Assembly (NCBI RefSeq): GCF_003614185.1
Contig: NZ_KZ987724.1
Span: 3,551,171-3,615,170, forward strand
Reading direction: 5' to 3'
DNA length: 64,000 bases
DNA from: Paenibacillus aceti
GTDB lineage: Bacteria > Bacillota > Bacilli > Paenibacillales > Paenibacillaceae
How positions within the stretch are numbered: position 1 is the first letter of the stretch; the number at the start of each line of letters is the position of its first letter. Shown piece by piece: positions 33,992-43,197 of this stretch. Made by a program: the position numbers and the translations under genes. The notes below the pieces were generated by a model. It did not search any database. It saw only the letters and a list, made by a program, of their open reading frames with translations, and was not told the DNA's origin.

Positions 33992-35389
33992 TCACCTCTC
34001 CAACAGTGCTTTTTCCAGCGCTGCCCCTTTATCTAGCGTCTCACGATACTCTTTTTCAGGGACTGAATCCCAGACGATGCCGCCGCCCACCTGATAGCAG
34101 GCCTGATCACCCTTCACTAATATGGTTCGGATCACGATGTTCAAATCCATATCCCCATCGAAGCCGATATAGCCGATGGAACCGGTATACAAATGGCGTC
34201 GGGTCGGTTCGAGCTCATCGATAATTTCCATCGATCTGATCTTGGGCGCTCCGGTAATAGATCCGCCCGGGAATGTAGCCATAATGCAATCCACGGCATC
34301 GAGTCCTTCCTCCAGCTCACCGGTCACTGTCGATACGAGATGGAATACCGTCGCGTATTTCTCTATAGCAAACAGCTCCGGTACCTCTACGGAGCCAAAT
34401 TTACAGACCCGGCCGATATCATTGCGCATCAGATCCACGATCATTAAATTCTCCGCTTGATCCTTGATGCTGTTCGCAAGCAGCCGATGGTTCTCCTCAT
34501 CCTCTTCCGGGCTGCTGCCGCGGGGCAGGGTTCCTTTGATAGGACGAGTCTCGATTTTGCCCGAGCGCAGCTGCAGGAATCGTTCCGGCGAGCTGCTGAC
34601 CACCTGCAGTTCCTCAAAGTCCAAATAGGAGGCAAAGGGAGCCGGGTTGATCGTCCGCAATGTCTCATAGAGATGCAGCGGATGCCTGTCCAATTTCGTC
34701 GTAAATCGCTGGGTCATATTCATTTGATAGATGTCTCCGATGCGGATATGCTCTCTGGCGTTGTCGATGGCAGCGCAATACTGCTCAGGCACGAAATTGG
34801 AGGCCAACTCGACCCGATTCGCCTGATAGGGCTCATCCAGATGGCTTAAATCCGGTATTTCCCCGGCTTCAATCCGCTGCTTGAGAGAGAATGCCCGAGC
34901 TCGGGCTGCCTCCAGATCTCCCTCTGGCAATCCCGCCGATACGGCAAAGATTCTGTTCTCCAAATGATCGATAACGATGATTCCGTCATAGAATCCCATG
35001 ATCATCTCCGGCAGCTCCAGGTCATCGACGGCTCGCTTCGGCAATTCTTCGATATGATGGCATAGATCATAGGCCAAATAGCCGACGGCACCGCCGACGA
35101 AGGGAAGCCCCGTCTGATGCTCGATCCGGTAGCGACGCAGAAGCTCCTGCAGCAGAAGAAAGGGATTACCCTGGCTCTCTCTCGGTTGTCCCCCCTCTGT
35201 CACTTCAATGCTATCCCCCTTGGATTTCACCGTGATGAACGGATCTGAGCCGATGATAGAGTAGCGTCCCAAGCGCTCAGGATCCATGCGGCTATCCAGA
35301 AAAAAGCTGTACTTGCCGCCGAAGAACAGCTTATAGATGTCGAAGGGACTAAGGCTGGTGTGTACCTCTTCAAGGTGTACGCGATTCAT
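33992..35389 (-). CDS. pabB: aminodeoxychorismate synthase component I
   Basis: 465 residues, chorismate-binding fold. The key motif ETRPIKGTLPRG near residue 280 carries the Lys that distinguishes PabB (PIKGT) from anthranilate synthase TrpE (PIAGT); FPGGSITGAPK and GDMDLNIVIRT complete the active site. It converts chorismate plus ammonia to 4-amino-4-deoxychorismate. There is no aminodeoxychorismate lyase gene (pabC) nearby. Within this operon it likely feeds a specialised pathway and not folate; that is inference from context. It overlaps the PAP2 gene by 20 bp. Confidence 0.93.
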   Translation of the reverse strand: MNRVHLEEVHTSLSPFDIYKLFFGGKYSFFLDSRMDPERLGRYSIIGSDPFITVKSKGDSIEVTEGGQPRESQGNPFLLLQELLRRYRIEHQTGLPFVGGAVGYLAYDLCHHIEELPKRAVDDLELPEMIMGFYDGIIVIDHLENRIFAVSAGLPEGDLEAARARAFSLKQRIEAGEIPDLSHLDEPYQANRVELASNFVPEQYCAAIDNAREHIRIGDIYQMNMTQRFTTKLDRHPLHLYETLRTINPAPFASYLDFEELQVVSSSPERFLQLRSGKIETRPIKGTLPRGSSPEEDEENHRLLANSIKDQAENLMIVDLMRNDIGRVCKFGSVEVPELFAIEKYATVFHLVSTVTGELEEGLDAVDCIMATFPGGSITGAPKIRSMEIIDELEPTRRHLYTGSIGYIGFDGDMDLNIVIRTILVKGDQACYQVGGGIVWDSVPEKEYRETLDKGAALEKALLER

Positions 35390-36257
35390 ATCGACTACCG
35401 TCTCCCCCTTTAAATATTTGTGAGATTACCAGCTTCAATCCCATATATAGCGCAGGAATAATTAATGTGATTAATATCCCGATCAGAAAGCCCTCGGTAA
35501 ACTTGCCCGCCGGCGTCCTGGTCAATAATGGAGTGACTAAGCCCTCCACGATGTAATATACAAGTAGTCCGCCCAACAACAGGCCCAGCTTGGCCCCCCA
35601 TCGCTTCGGAACTTCAAAATGGAGCAGCTTCTCGTCCAGATAATAAGCCAGCAAAATACTGATCACCGTGCCGATCGAAGAGAAATACCAGGTATCACTG
35701 GCAATCAGCGTGCCGAGGAATAATGCGCCAGCGACAGCCAACAGCTTCAGCTCCAGCCAGCCTTTGCTGAATGTTCCGAAGACCCACTCCGCCAGGATTA
35801 CCCAGCCTGCGCCGATGATTAATGACCCGAGCACATCCATCGGTGTATGGGCACCTAGGTACAAGCGCGATAGTGAGACGAGCAGGATCACCAGGATAGC
35901 TAGTGTGTAAACAAGTTTGTACCTATAGCGAAGAATGAAGGACGTGCTGAAAGATGTTACATTCTGAACATGTCCGCTGGGAAAAGAATACCCCCCGATC
36001 GCCACCTCATTAAGAGTACGTACATCGATCTGACCGAAATGGCGCGGAACCTGAAAAATATTTTTCAAAATCGAATTCCAGGCACTGTTAGAGTAAAAAG
36101 CGAATCCCATACGATACCCGAAGTCTTTGCTAATACACCAGAAGAACAAGGCAAACAGGATGACAAAAAAGCCGTCGTCGCCAATTCGGGTCGCCTGGAT
36201 AAAGAATCTATCCCAGAAAGGAGAGGCAAAGGATTGGATAAATTTAACGATCTCCAT
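35370..36257 (-). CDS. PAP2 superfamily phosphatase, integral membrane
   Basis: 295 residues with about seven hydrophobic helices. The three-part phosphatase signature is visible: the central SFPSGHVQNVTS near residue 95 and the C-terminal SLSRLYLGAHTPMDVLGS near residue 130. The first part, normally KxxxxxxRP, is weak. The active site faces outside the membrane in this family, and typical substrates are isoprenyl or lipid phosphates. It could dephosphorylate a lipid-linked or exported phosphorylated intermediate. Confidence 0.87.
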   Translation of the reverse strand: MEIVKFIQSFASPFWDRFFIQATRIGDDGFFVILFALFFWCISKDFGYRMGFAFYSNSAWNSILKNIFQVPRHFGQIDVRTLNEVAIGGYSFPSGHVQNVTSFSTSFILRYRYKLVYTLAILVILLVSLSRLYLGAHTPMDVLGSLIIGAGWVILAEWVFGTFSKGWLELKLLAVAGALFLGTLIASDTWYFSSIGTVISILLAYYLDEKLLHFEVPKRWGAKLGLLLGGLLVYYIVEGLVTPLLTRTPAGKFTEGFLIGILITLIIPALYMGLKLVISQIFKGGDGSRYESRTP

Positions 36258-36272
36258 AAGCCATCCCCCTCT

Positions 36273-36995
36273 CTATGAGCGTGTGTAATTCGTGGAAGCT
36301 TCGGACTGCTTACGCTCTTCAACCTGGCATAGATAACGGTAAATCGGCTCCAGCAGCTTGAAGCCATGAAGCACCTCATCAGCGATATCGGGAGTGAATA
36401 GCTTCTTTACATCGCCATCATTATGAACCAGATAAATATTCTTCCTGTCATACCATTGGCGCAGCTCTTCTGAGAGGGAAGGGTCCTGCGGCTTCTTGTA
36501 CATATCCCCTTCGATGACGTAAATGTCCTGCTTCTCGTAGAACGAGATGGCCTCCATGAACTTAGGAGTATCCTCTGCGATCATTTTGCGGAATACATCC
36601 ATGGATTCTCGGGTCGCGCTATAATAGCCCATTCCATAGCGGAAGTTATCGGGAGAAATCTCAAAGAAGAAGGCCGGCGCATCCCGCCATTCGGACTTGG
36701 GACGCTTGAACGTCAGCCACATCGTGGAGCGATATAGCGATTTATCCTTGGAGAAGCGGGTGTCTCTGTATAATCTGGACAATGTTTTATTAACAGCAGG
36801 CCTTACTTCGAACAAAGAATCGATTTGCAAAATATCGGCGGCAAGATCGCTAACCAGATATTGAAAGGGCTGTACCAGGAGCTCCTGATATTCCTTGCGA
36901 TGCGCCTCATACCATTCCTTGCTGTTATTCAATCTGACATTCTCCAGAAATTGCAGCGCCTCCGGGCGAAAGCCTTTAAATAAATTGTCGCTCAT
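36273..36995 (-). CDS. DUF2461 family protein
   Basis: 240 residues matching the TIGR02453/DUF2461 family: FRPEALQFLENVRLNNSKEW at the N-terminus, then RLYRDTRFSKDKSLYR and GMGYYSATRESM. The biochemical function of the family is unknown. It overlaps the amino acid:carrier protein ligase gene by 20 bp, so it is translationally coupled to it. Confidence 0.87.
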   Translation of the reverse strand: MSDNLFKGFRPEALQFLENVRLNNSKEWYEAHRKEYQELLVQPFQYLVSDLAADILQIDSLFEVRPAVNKTLSRLYRDTRFSKDKSLYRSTMWLTFKRPKSEWRDAPAFFFEISPDNFRYGMGYYSATRESMDVFRKMIAEDTPKFMEAISFYEKQDIYVIEGDMYKKPQDPSLSEELRQWYDRKNIYLVHNDGDVKKLFTPDIADEVLHGFKLLEPIYRYLCQVEERKQSEASTNYTRS

Positions 36996-38142
36996 TTTGT
37001 CCCTCCGTTACTGACTGAGCCTGCTCCAGGCCAATCTGGCTCAAGATGGCATACACGAATCTCTCCAGCCCGAAGGCAATGCAGCCGGTATGCACATTAC
37101 TTCCGTCCGTCGAGGTGATATTGAAAGCTTCGGCGAAGTATGTACCATGGTAATTAAAAGAACCCACGGACAGCTCCTTGCCGCTATATGGCAGTAGCAT
37201 GTTCAGTTCATATTTCAGCTTCAATTTCTGCTGCAGCAGAGCCTTTGGCTCATATTCAGTCGTAAAGAACGGATCATTGCCCGTTTTAATATTCGCCTGA
37301 AGATCGATGCGCCGGATCAAATCCTCGGTCAGCTGAATGAACTCTTCCCTGAGCTTAAGAACATATTCATAGGAGCCGACCAGCACGATTTCACGCATGG
37401 TGAAATCCAGCAGCCGCTCTACCTTGGTCATATTGATGGATTCGAATCTTTTACATTTCCCTGCCGATGTCACGATGATAGGCTGCTCCGGATCGATGGC
37501 CTGATTCTCATACTGCTTGTACACATGCGGGCAAATCGCCAGTTTATTCGCATACGTGGGCTTATCGATATAGCTGCTGTTATAGCAGTCGCAGCCAGCG
37601 GACACCTCACTGGAGAAGTCTTGGATCAGCTCGATATCCTCCTTCAAGTGAGAAGCAAACATAAGATGGTTAGGGAATTGGGCGATATAGTGATATTGAT
37701 TGAGAGTATCGATACTGATCAAATCAGGATATACATATTCAACCGCGCCATGCTGCTCTGCCCACTGAACGAAGGTCTGATCGAGATAACGGTACAGATT
37801 GAGAAATTGTTTGCCGAATCCAACCAGACCATTCTCATAAGGGACGACCCATTGATTGGACAGCAAAGCCTCATAGATATCGTACTCTGGAAACTTATGA
37901 CCCGACTTATGCTCAAAAATAACGTCCGCCGGAACATCGATATAGCTCTCACTGGTCTCTTCTACTAAACGAAAAATCGCCGCTTCAATTTCAGCCGCCT
38001 TCTCCTCAGACACCTTGATGAACAGCTTCGCCCCTTGCTCCGTAATATCCTGAATATCTTTGGAAATATAAGCGATCTTATAACGCAGTGATTTCACATA
38101 CTGTTCATTATCCAGCGGCAAATGGATACATAGCTCCTTCAA
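36976..38142 (-). CDS. seryl-tRNA-synthetase-like amino acid:[carrier protein] ligase
   Basis: 388 residues from TTG 38142 after GGCGGGG. The C-terminal half is a class II synthetase core without tRNA-binding extension: motif 2 SAGKCKRFES ... TMREIVLVGS near residues 240-275 and motif 3 HTGCIAFGLERF near residue 363. Three candidate zinc ligands fit the known carrier-protein ligases: Cys in LAICPH, Glu in KRFES, Cys in HTGC. Characterised relatives activate Gly or Ala and load it onto a carrier protein's phosphopantetheine. The N-terminal 120 residues are an extra domain. Expected partner: one of the two carrier proteins in this operon. Confidence 0.82.
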   Translation of the reverse strand: MKELCIHLPLDNEQYVKSLRYKIAYISKDIQDITEQGAKLFIKVSEEKAAEIEAAIFRLVEETSESYIDVPADVIFEHKSGHKFPEYDIYEALLSNQWVVPYENGLVGFGKQFLNLYRYLDQTFVQWAEQHGAVEYVYPDLISIDTLNQYHYIAQFPNHLMFASHLKEDIELIQDFSSEVSAGCDCYNSSYIDKPTYANKLAICPHVYKQYENQAIDPEQPIIVTSAGKCKRFESINMTKVERLLDFTMREIVLVGSYEYVLKLREEFIQLTEDLIRRIDLQANIKTGNDPFFTTEYEPKALLQQKLKLKYELNMLLPYSGKELSVGSFNYHGTYFAEAFNITSTDGSNVHTGCIAFGLERFVYAILSQIGLEQAQSVTEGQNERQFI

Positions 38143-38169
38143 ATTAACCCCGCCCTTCAGCGCTATCGT

Positions 38170-39579
38170 TTATGACATCTCCAGTAAATACTTGCCTTGA
38201 ATTTTGCCCGTTTCCGACTTCGGGATCTTGTCCATGAGATGGACCCTTTTGGGCACCTCTACGGGTAACAGACGGGCTTTGCAAAACGTTCGGATCTCTT
38301 CCTCCGTCAAGTCAACTCCTGCACGGATTTCAACGAACGCACTCACCATCTGATGAAAGCCGGAGACCGCAGTCCCCATCACGACGGCATCGGAGATGCC
38401 AGGGCAGGCTTTGATAACATCCTCTACCTTCTCCGGGCTAATCTTGGCCCCGCCCACATTGATCACCGGTCTGAGTCGACCCAGCACTTCAATGCAGCCG
38501 TCTGACCGGATATGGCCTAAGTCTCCGAGCGTATAGGGGATCGCCGCCTCCGGGCCGTCATAGTATCGCTCCATCGTTCCTTGACTGAACAGCAGCAGCA
38601 CTCCATCCTCCGAGACTTGAAAATGCCTGTTCGGTAGCGGCCATCCTACGCAATGATCACTGACCTCCAGCGGCATATCCCTATAGACGCACATCGTCCC
38701 TGTCTCTGTGCTGCCATAATTGTTGCTGAGCTGTACTCCCAGCAGTTCCTTCGCCTTGGAACGCACCTCATAGGTTAGCGGCCCACCTGCGGAGAAGGCG
38801 ATCCTCGGAGTGTTGACCTCCGTACCGGGAGAGATCGCGATGAAGTCGTATTGAAAGGGCAGCCCATAGACGACGACCGGATGAAGCTCCGCCCAGATTC
38901 TGCGGCAGGCTGAGGGATAGAAGTCGTGGACGTTATATAGCGCTGAGCCCCTCAGCAGCGGCCAAATCAAGCCTCCGCAGAAGCCGTAGGAATGATGAAG
39001 CGGAGCCATATTCAAGTAAATACCTCCCGGAGGAAGGCCAGAGGCCTCCTCCAGGGCGAGTATTTCATCTTCGATCGCTGCCCAGCTCCGGATGACAAGA
39101 CGGCTCTTCCCTGTCGTTCCGGATGTGAACTGTCCCAGCCACTCTCCCTCAGGGACATCAGCGGTGAAATTGAGGTTCCTCCAGACCAGATAACCTCCCG
39201 TGCAGATCCCCTCCAGATTCAGACAATCCCAATCGGGGTGAATAAATTCATCTCTGAATCGGGTCTGGTCGGTGATCAGCGCCGCACAGGGGCTATTGCT
39301 CAATGCTGCCGCTATTTCATGCATGGGCCATTTACTTCCCAGCAGCACAGGGGAACGACCTGACTGAATCACCGCGATCAGGGCAGCCACGAAGGCCGGG
39401 CCTGTGGAGCAGCAGATGGCTACCCCGCCGGATGCAGCGCCGCTTTCCTGAAGGCTCTGTCTCAAGCCCTCCGCCGTCCCCTGCAAATCCACTCCTGTAA
39501 ACCACTTCCCTGGTTCTGAGGCAATCAGCCTCTCTGTGCTGCTCTGCAAATCCAAAATCTTAGTCAAAATAGACTGCAT
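38170..39579 (-). CDS. adenylate-forming acyl/aryl ligase
   Basis: 469 residues of the ANL superfamily. P-loop GQFTSGTTGKSRL near residue 155, NNYGSTETGTM near 285, YTLGDLG near 345, hinge GRLRPVINVGGAKISPE near 365 and the C-terminal catalytic Lys in PKSETGKIQGKYL near 460. It activates a carboxylic acid as the adenylate and transfers it to CoA or a carrier protein. The specificity pocket cannot be interpreted reliably by eye. A 4-aminobenzoate-like or other aryl acid from the PabAB branch is one plausible substrate (inference). Confidence 0.9.
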   Translation of the reverse strand: MQSILTKILDLQSSTERLIASEPGKWFTGVDLQGTAEGLRQSLQESGAASGGVAICCSTGPAFVAALIAVIQSGRSPVLLGSKWPMHEIAAALSNSPCAALITDQTRFRDEFIHPDWDCLNLEGICTGGYLVWRNLNFTADVPEGEWLGQFTSGTTGKSRLVIRSWAAIEDEILALEEASGLPPGGIYLNMAPLHHSYGFCGGLIWPLLRGSALYNVHDFYPSACRRIWAELHPVVVYGLPFQYDFIAISPGTEVNTPRIAFSAGGPLTYEVRSKAKELLGVQLSNNYGSTETGTMCVYRDMPLEVSDHCVGWPLPNRHFQVSEDGVLLLFSQGTMERYYDGPEAAIPYTLGDLGHIRSDGCIEVLGRLRPVINVGGAKISPEKVEDVIKACPGISDAVVMGTAVSGFHQMVSAFVEIRAGVDLTEEEIRTFCKARLLPVEVPKRVHLMDKIPKSETGKIQGKYLLEMS

Positions 39580-39608
39580 CTTTCATCACCCTCTTGACCT
39601 TGATTACT

Positions 39609-40613
39609 TCAAGCATGCGAAACAGGATTAACGGTATTCAGCAGGTTCAGTGCATTTAACAGTTCCCCCGGTAATTCATAAGGATCATAGGACAGGACAT
39701 TCAACAGCTGCTCATCGCTGCTGAAGCCACATAATGCACAGGCCACATTCGGCTGAGCCAATACCCAGCTTATAGCCGCATCCACATATTGAACCTCATA
39801 CTGATCACATAACTGAAAGAAGACTTGTAAGGCTTCGACTTTGCTGCGATCATCCGTGATTCTCTTGAGCCACTTATTGCGGTAAGGGATGTTCCCGCGC
39901 AGATCATTCGTGTTCGTGTTGTCCTCCCTATATTTTCCGCTTAAGAGGCCTTGAGCGAGGGGAGAATAGGCGATTAATCCAATCCCCTCGTCACGGCAGA
40001 CCGCCAAGACATCCTCGTCGGGTCTTTGCAGGACATTATATTGCACCTGGTTGGCGACCACCTGCAGCTTCGCTTCCTTGGCCAGCCGGGAGAATTCCCC
40101 AATCGCCTCCGCGGGCCACATGCTGATGCCGGCATACAATATTTTGCCTTGATTCTTCAGGGTCGCTAGAGCATCTACTGTCTCATGGAGAGGCGTATCT
40201 GGATCGAAGCGATGACAGTAATAAACATCGATATAATCCGTGTTCAGCCTGGTCAGGCTTTTGTCGCAGCTCTCCATAATATGCTTACGGGACAGGCCCG
40301 CGTCATTCGGCCATTTGCCGACACGGGCATGCACCTTCGTAGATAATACATAGGAAGACCGGGTGATCCCCTCCAGGGATTTACCGAGTAATATCTCCGA
40401 CCAGCCTGGCAGAGCGCCGTACATATCCGCGGTGTCGAAATGGCAGACCCCCTCGTCCATGGCTTTGGAGATCAATGGGCGCTGATCCTCATTCGTAGAG
40501 AAGTTCAGCCAGGTACCGAACCCGATTACAGAAATCTTCAGCCCGGAGCTCCCCAGTCTTCGATGACCGATAGATTCGGCCATTTGCTTGGCATAGATCA
40601 GCTTTCTTTCCAT
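39609..40613 (-). CDS. aldo/keto reductase
   Basis: 334 residues. The catalytic tetrad is visible: Asp in FDTADMYG near residue 60, Tyr in the same segment, Lys in LSTKVHA near 93, and His in YYCHRFD near 132; GLIAYSPLAQGLLSGKY is the usual NADP-binding strand. It reduces an aldehyde or ketone with NADPH. It overlaps the carbamoyltransferase gene by 16 bp. The substrate is unknown. Confidence 0.92.
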   Translation of the reverse strand: MERKLIYAKQMAESIGHRRLGSSGLKISVIGFGTWLNFSTNEDQRPLISKAMDEGVCHFDTADMYGALPGWSEILLGKSLEGITRSSYVLSTKVHARVGKWPNDAGLSRKHIMESCDKSLTRLNTDYIDVYYCHRFDPDTPLHETVDALATLKNQGKILYAGISMWPAEAIGEFSRLAKEAKLQVVANQVQYNVLQRPDEDVLAVCRDEGIGLIAYSPLAQGLLSGKYREDNTNTNDLRGNIPYRNKWLKRITDDRSKVEALQVFFQLCDQYEVQYVDAAISWVLAQPNVACALCGFSSDEQLLNVLSYDPYELPGELLNALNLLNTVNPVSHA

Positions 40614-42247
40614 ATCAAATACCCCTCTAAATACATAAATTCCAGAGGCGAAGCATAGAAGGATCTGATCGCTTCCTCAGGTCTGCAGACGACGGGTTCC
40701 CCCGCGATATTGAATGATGTATTGACTACGGCCGGGAAGCCAAGGGTCGTCTTCACCTGATTTAATAGATTCGCATACGGATCATTCGGGTTATTCGCCA
40801 CTGTCTGCACACGGGTCGTACCATCGACATGGGTCACTGCCGTCAGGTTCTGGCGGTCCCCTGTAACTGGCAGGGTGAACAGCATGTACGGAAGATCAAG
40901 CGGCTGACCGAACGCGGTCTCTGTATATTCCTCCAGCATGCTCGGGCCGTAAGGTCTCCAGGTCTCCCGCTTCTTCACATCGATATTAAGCCGATCCTTA
41001 TTAGCTCCAAGCGCCGGATTAGCGATAATGCTGCGATGCCCCAGGGCTCTGGGGCCAATCTCAATCCCACCGGAGAACCAGGCCCCGATCTTCCCCTCTC
41101 CCAGCAGCTTGGCCACAACTTCGATACTATTACTGGAGGAATGCGGTATACCGAGCTTCTTCAGCAGAGCCCCTATGTAATCCGTGCTGAATTTCGGGCC
41201 TAGCCCTAGATCCTTGAGCGGCTTCAAAGGCAAGCCGGTCGCTTGATACCATAGCTCGGCAGCAGCTCCAATCGAGGCTCCCGTATCATTAGCTGGTCCC
41301 GGGACGAAGATATCCTTGAATAATTGCTCGACCAGCACTTTGCCATTGGATGTGCAATTCAAGGCTACTCCGCCTGCGAGACATAAATTGTCCTCACCGG
41401 TTAATTGCTTGGCGAGTCTAGCCAGATGGAGAATTACGGTATCTAATGTCAATTGCACACTAGCCGCTACTTTTGTAATCCGCTCATCAAATTCCGTCTT
41501 CTCTTGGTTATAGCAAGTCGCAAGCTCATACTCATATTTTCTGCGGTTAGCAGGGCCAAAATCCTTGATCAATCTCTGCACCCAATATTGAGTCACATGC
41601 TCCTGAGTAGGCAGCTCCGGGACATCCATCTCATAGCCGTCCTCCGTCAAGCGCACATAAGGCAGTACCTCGCCAACGCCATAAGGCGCCAGCCCCATCA
41701 GCTTGCCTGCTTCCAGCTTGGAGAATCCCGCATATTGCGTAGCCCCTTCATAGAAGAGACCCAGGGACAAATTACTCGACCAGGAACGGAGCAATTTAAT
41801 CGTGCCATCCGCCTGTCCATGATATAGCGTAGTTCCTACACTCTCTCCCGTTCCATCGATGATGAGGATCGCCGCCGATGGAAAACCTGAGAAACGGAAG
41901 GTAGATGCGGCATGAGACAAATGATGATCGACATCCTCAATTTGGGCGTTGCGCGGCTGATAGCCGAATAGCTCCGGCGGAAATAGTCTACGCGAGTTCA
42001 CTTCATAGTTCGCCAGAGTGCGATCCTGAATTTTGTCCCTTTCCCATGGATAAGCGATCTTATCGACGTCCTCCAGCGTTAATCCGCGGCTCTCAAGGCA
42101 CCATTTCGCAGCGTTAACCGGAAACTTGCCCCAGGCTCGCTTATTTCTAATTAATCGTTCTTCTTCGACGGCGCATACCAATTCGCCATCTTCAATCAAG
42201 CATGCGGAACCATCATGATAAGGAGCTGATACGCCTAAAATTCTCAC
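40598..42247 (-). CDS. O-carbamoyltransferase (NodU/CmcH/TobZ family)
   Basis: About 549 residues from GTG 42247 (VRILGVSAPYHDGSACLIED) with TTGGGGG nine bases upstream; ATG 42274 is the alternative. The N-terminal ASKHA-type domain carries VDHHLSHAASTFRFSG, IIDGTGESV and LCLAGGVALNCTSNGKVL. The C-terminal domain has IEIGPRALGHRSIIANP, ETWRPYGPSMLEEY and NTSFNIAGEP. Family members make carbamoyl-adenylate from carbamoyl phosphate and ATP, then carbamoylate a hydroxyl of an antibiotic or sugar. All recognised catalytic blocks are intact, in contrast to the degenerate copy at 21390-24389. Confidence 0.92.
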   Translation of the reverse strand: MRILGVSAPYHDGSACLIEDGELVCAVEEERLIRNKRAWGKFPVNAAKWCLESRGLTLEDVDKIAYPWERDKIQDRTLANYEVNSRRLFPPELFGYQPRNAQIEDVDHHLSHAASTFRFSGFPSAAILIIDGTGESVGTTLYHGQADGTIKLLRSWSSNLSLGLFYEGATQYAGFSKLEAGKLMGLAPYGVGEVLPYVRLTEDGYEMDVPELPTQEHVTQYWVQRLIKDFGPANRRKYEYELATCYNQEKTEFDERITKVAASVQLTLDTVILHLARLAKQLTGEDNLCLAGGVALNCTSNGKVLVEQLFKDIFVPGPANDTGASIGAAAELWYQATGLPLKPLKDLGLGPKFSTDYIGALLKKLGIPHSSSNSIEVVAKLLGEGKIGAWFSGGIEIGPRALGHRSIIANPALGANKDRLNIDVKKRETWRPYGPSMLEEYTETAFGQPLDLPYMLFTLPVTGDRQNLTAVTHVDGTTRVQTVANNPNDPYANLLNQVKTTLGFPAVVNTSFNIAGEPVVCRPEEAIRSFYASPLEFMYLEGYLIWKES

Positions 42248-42306
42248 ACCTATTCCCCCAACTTGTGATTTCATCAGCCAATAAAAAGCTAGAATGGTGA
42301 ATGGCT

Positions 42307-43197
42307 CTAGCCGTTCGCCGTCCCCCGAAACGCTGTTCTTGTCATGAAAGGGCGAGATTGTATCAGCCATAACGTCCCATCGTGATCCTCGGCCCATTCT
42401 ACTTCCTGGTCACCCTCAAAGATCGATCTGACGCTGCTTCCAAGGGCCGCCAAGCGTCGGTTGAGCCCGGGCTCGAAAAGCTCGGCTGCCTGCTCTTCGG
42501 GATTCAACCCCCGGCGGCTTAGGCCCTGTCCGCTCTCGGCCCGCTCGCATACCTCCGTCTGGCTGCCTTTTCGCGTAATCGCATCCTCTCCCCCGGATAA
42601 CGAAGCGGTCAAGAAGTCCGGATTCATCGCCCCGGAGACGAGATCGACCGCCAGCCCCCAGGCTCCTTCGGCAATAAATTGCTGGCTTGAAGGTCGGCCT
42701 GTGATCATCACCCCGGCCTTCCTCGGAGAAATCAGCTGCTGAATAATAATATTCATCTGCATTCTGGCGTTGCCGAGCCGCTCGGCATATTTGACGGCGA
42801 CATCGGAATGCAGCGCTCTGACGCACTCCTCTACCGCATCAGCGATCTGATCGATACCACGCACGCCAAGTACACTCTCGAAAATTCCCGCCGCGCTGGC
42901 CTGAGCTAGATCCTCGACGGTAGAGCTTGATCGAACTGCAAGAGTTGTCGCATCCAGATCGAAATAAGCTTGAAGCTGTCCGAGCAGCCATGACTTCCAA
43001 TCCGGACGATCTAATTCAATCAGTTCATAGGGGATAATGATCGCCCTTGGAACCTGTATACCTTGTTGATGAGCAACGCCCAGTCTCCAAGCTTTAGCCC
43101 CTATGAGTTCAAGGGAGACCTCCGCTGCCTGCTCGATAGATATGACTGTTCGTATATCAATACCCTCCTTTGTGAAAATTGGAAGTGGGAGGATCAT
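42307..43197 (-). CDS. PEP-synthase/PPDK-like ATP-binding subunit
   Basis: About 296 residues from ATG 43197, which overlaps the stop of the preceding gene (ATGA). It is the stand-alone N-terminal nucleotide-binding domain of PEP synthase-like proteins: GAKAWRLGVAHQQGIQVPRA, LAVRSSSTVEDLAQASAAGI, and LWLIQSRPF at the C-terminus. In the full-length enzymes this domain phosphorylates a histidine on the swivelling domain, here encoded separately at 44191-44526. Relatives include rifampin phosphotransferase and PigC-type condensing enzymes. The PEP/pyruvate barrel domain is absent. Confidence 0.88.
   Translation of the reverse strand: MILPLPIFTKEGIDIRTVISIEQAAEVSLELIGAKAWRLGVAHQQGIQVPRAIIIPYELIELDRPDWKSWLLGQLQAYFDLDATTLAVRSSSTVEDLAQASAAGIFESVLGVRGIDQIADAVEECVRALHSDVAVKYAERLGNARMQMNIIIQQLISPRKAGVMITGRPSSQQFIAEGAWGLAVDLVSGAMNPDFLTASLSGGEDAITRKGSQTEVCERAESGQGLSRRGLNPEEQAAELFEPGLNRRLAALGSSVRSIFEGDQEVEWAEDHDGTLWLIQSRPFMTRTAFRGTANG

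Noticed and set aside
33393-35389. Anthranilate synthase trpE/trpG
   Set aside because: The large subunit has the PIKGT lysine of PabB, not the PIAGT of TrpE, and no other trp gene is near.
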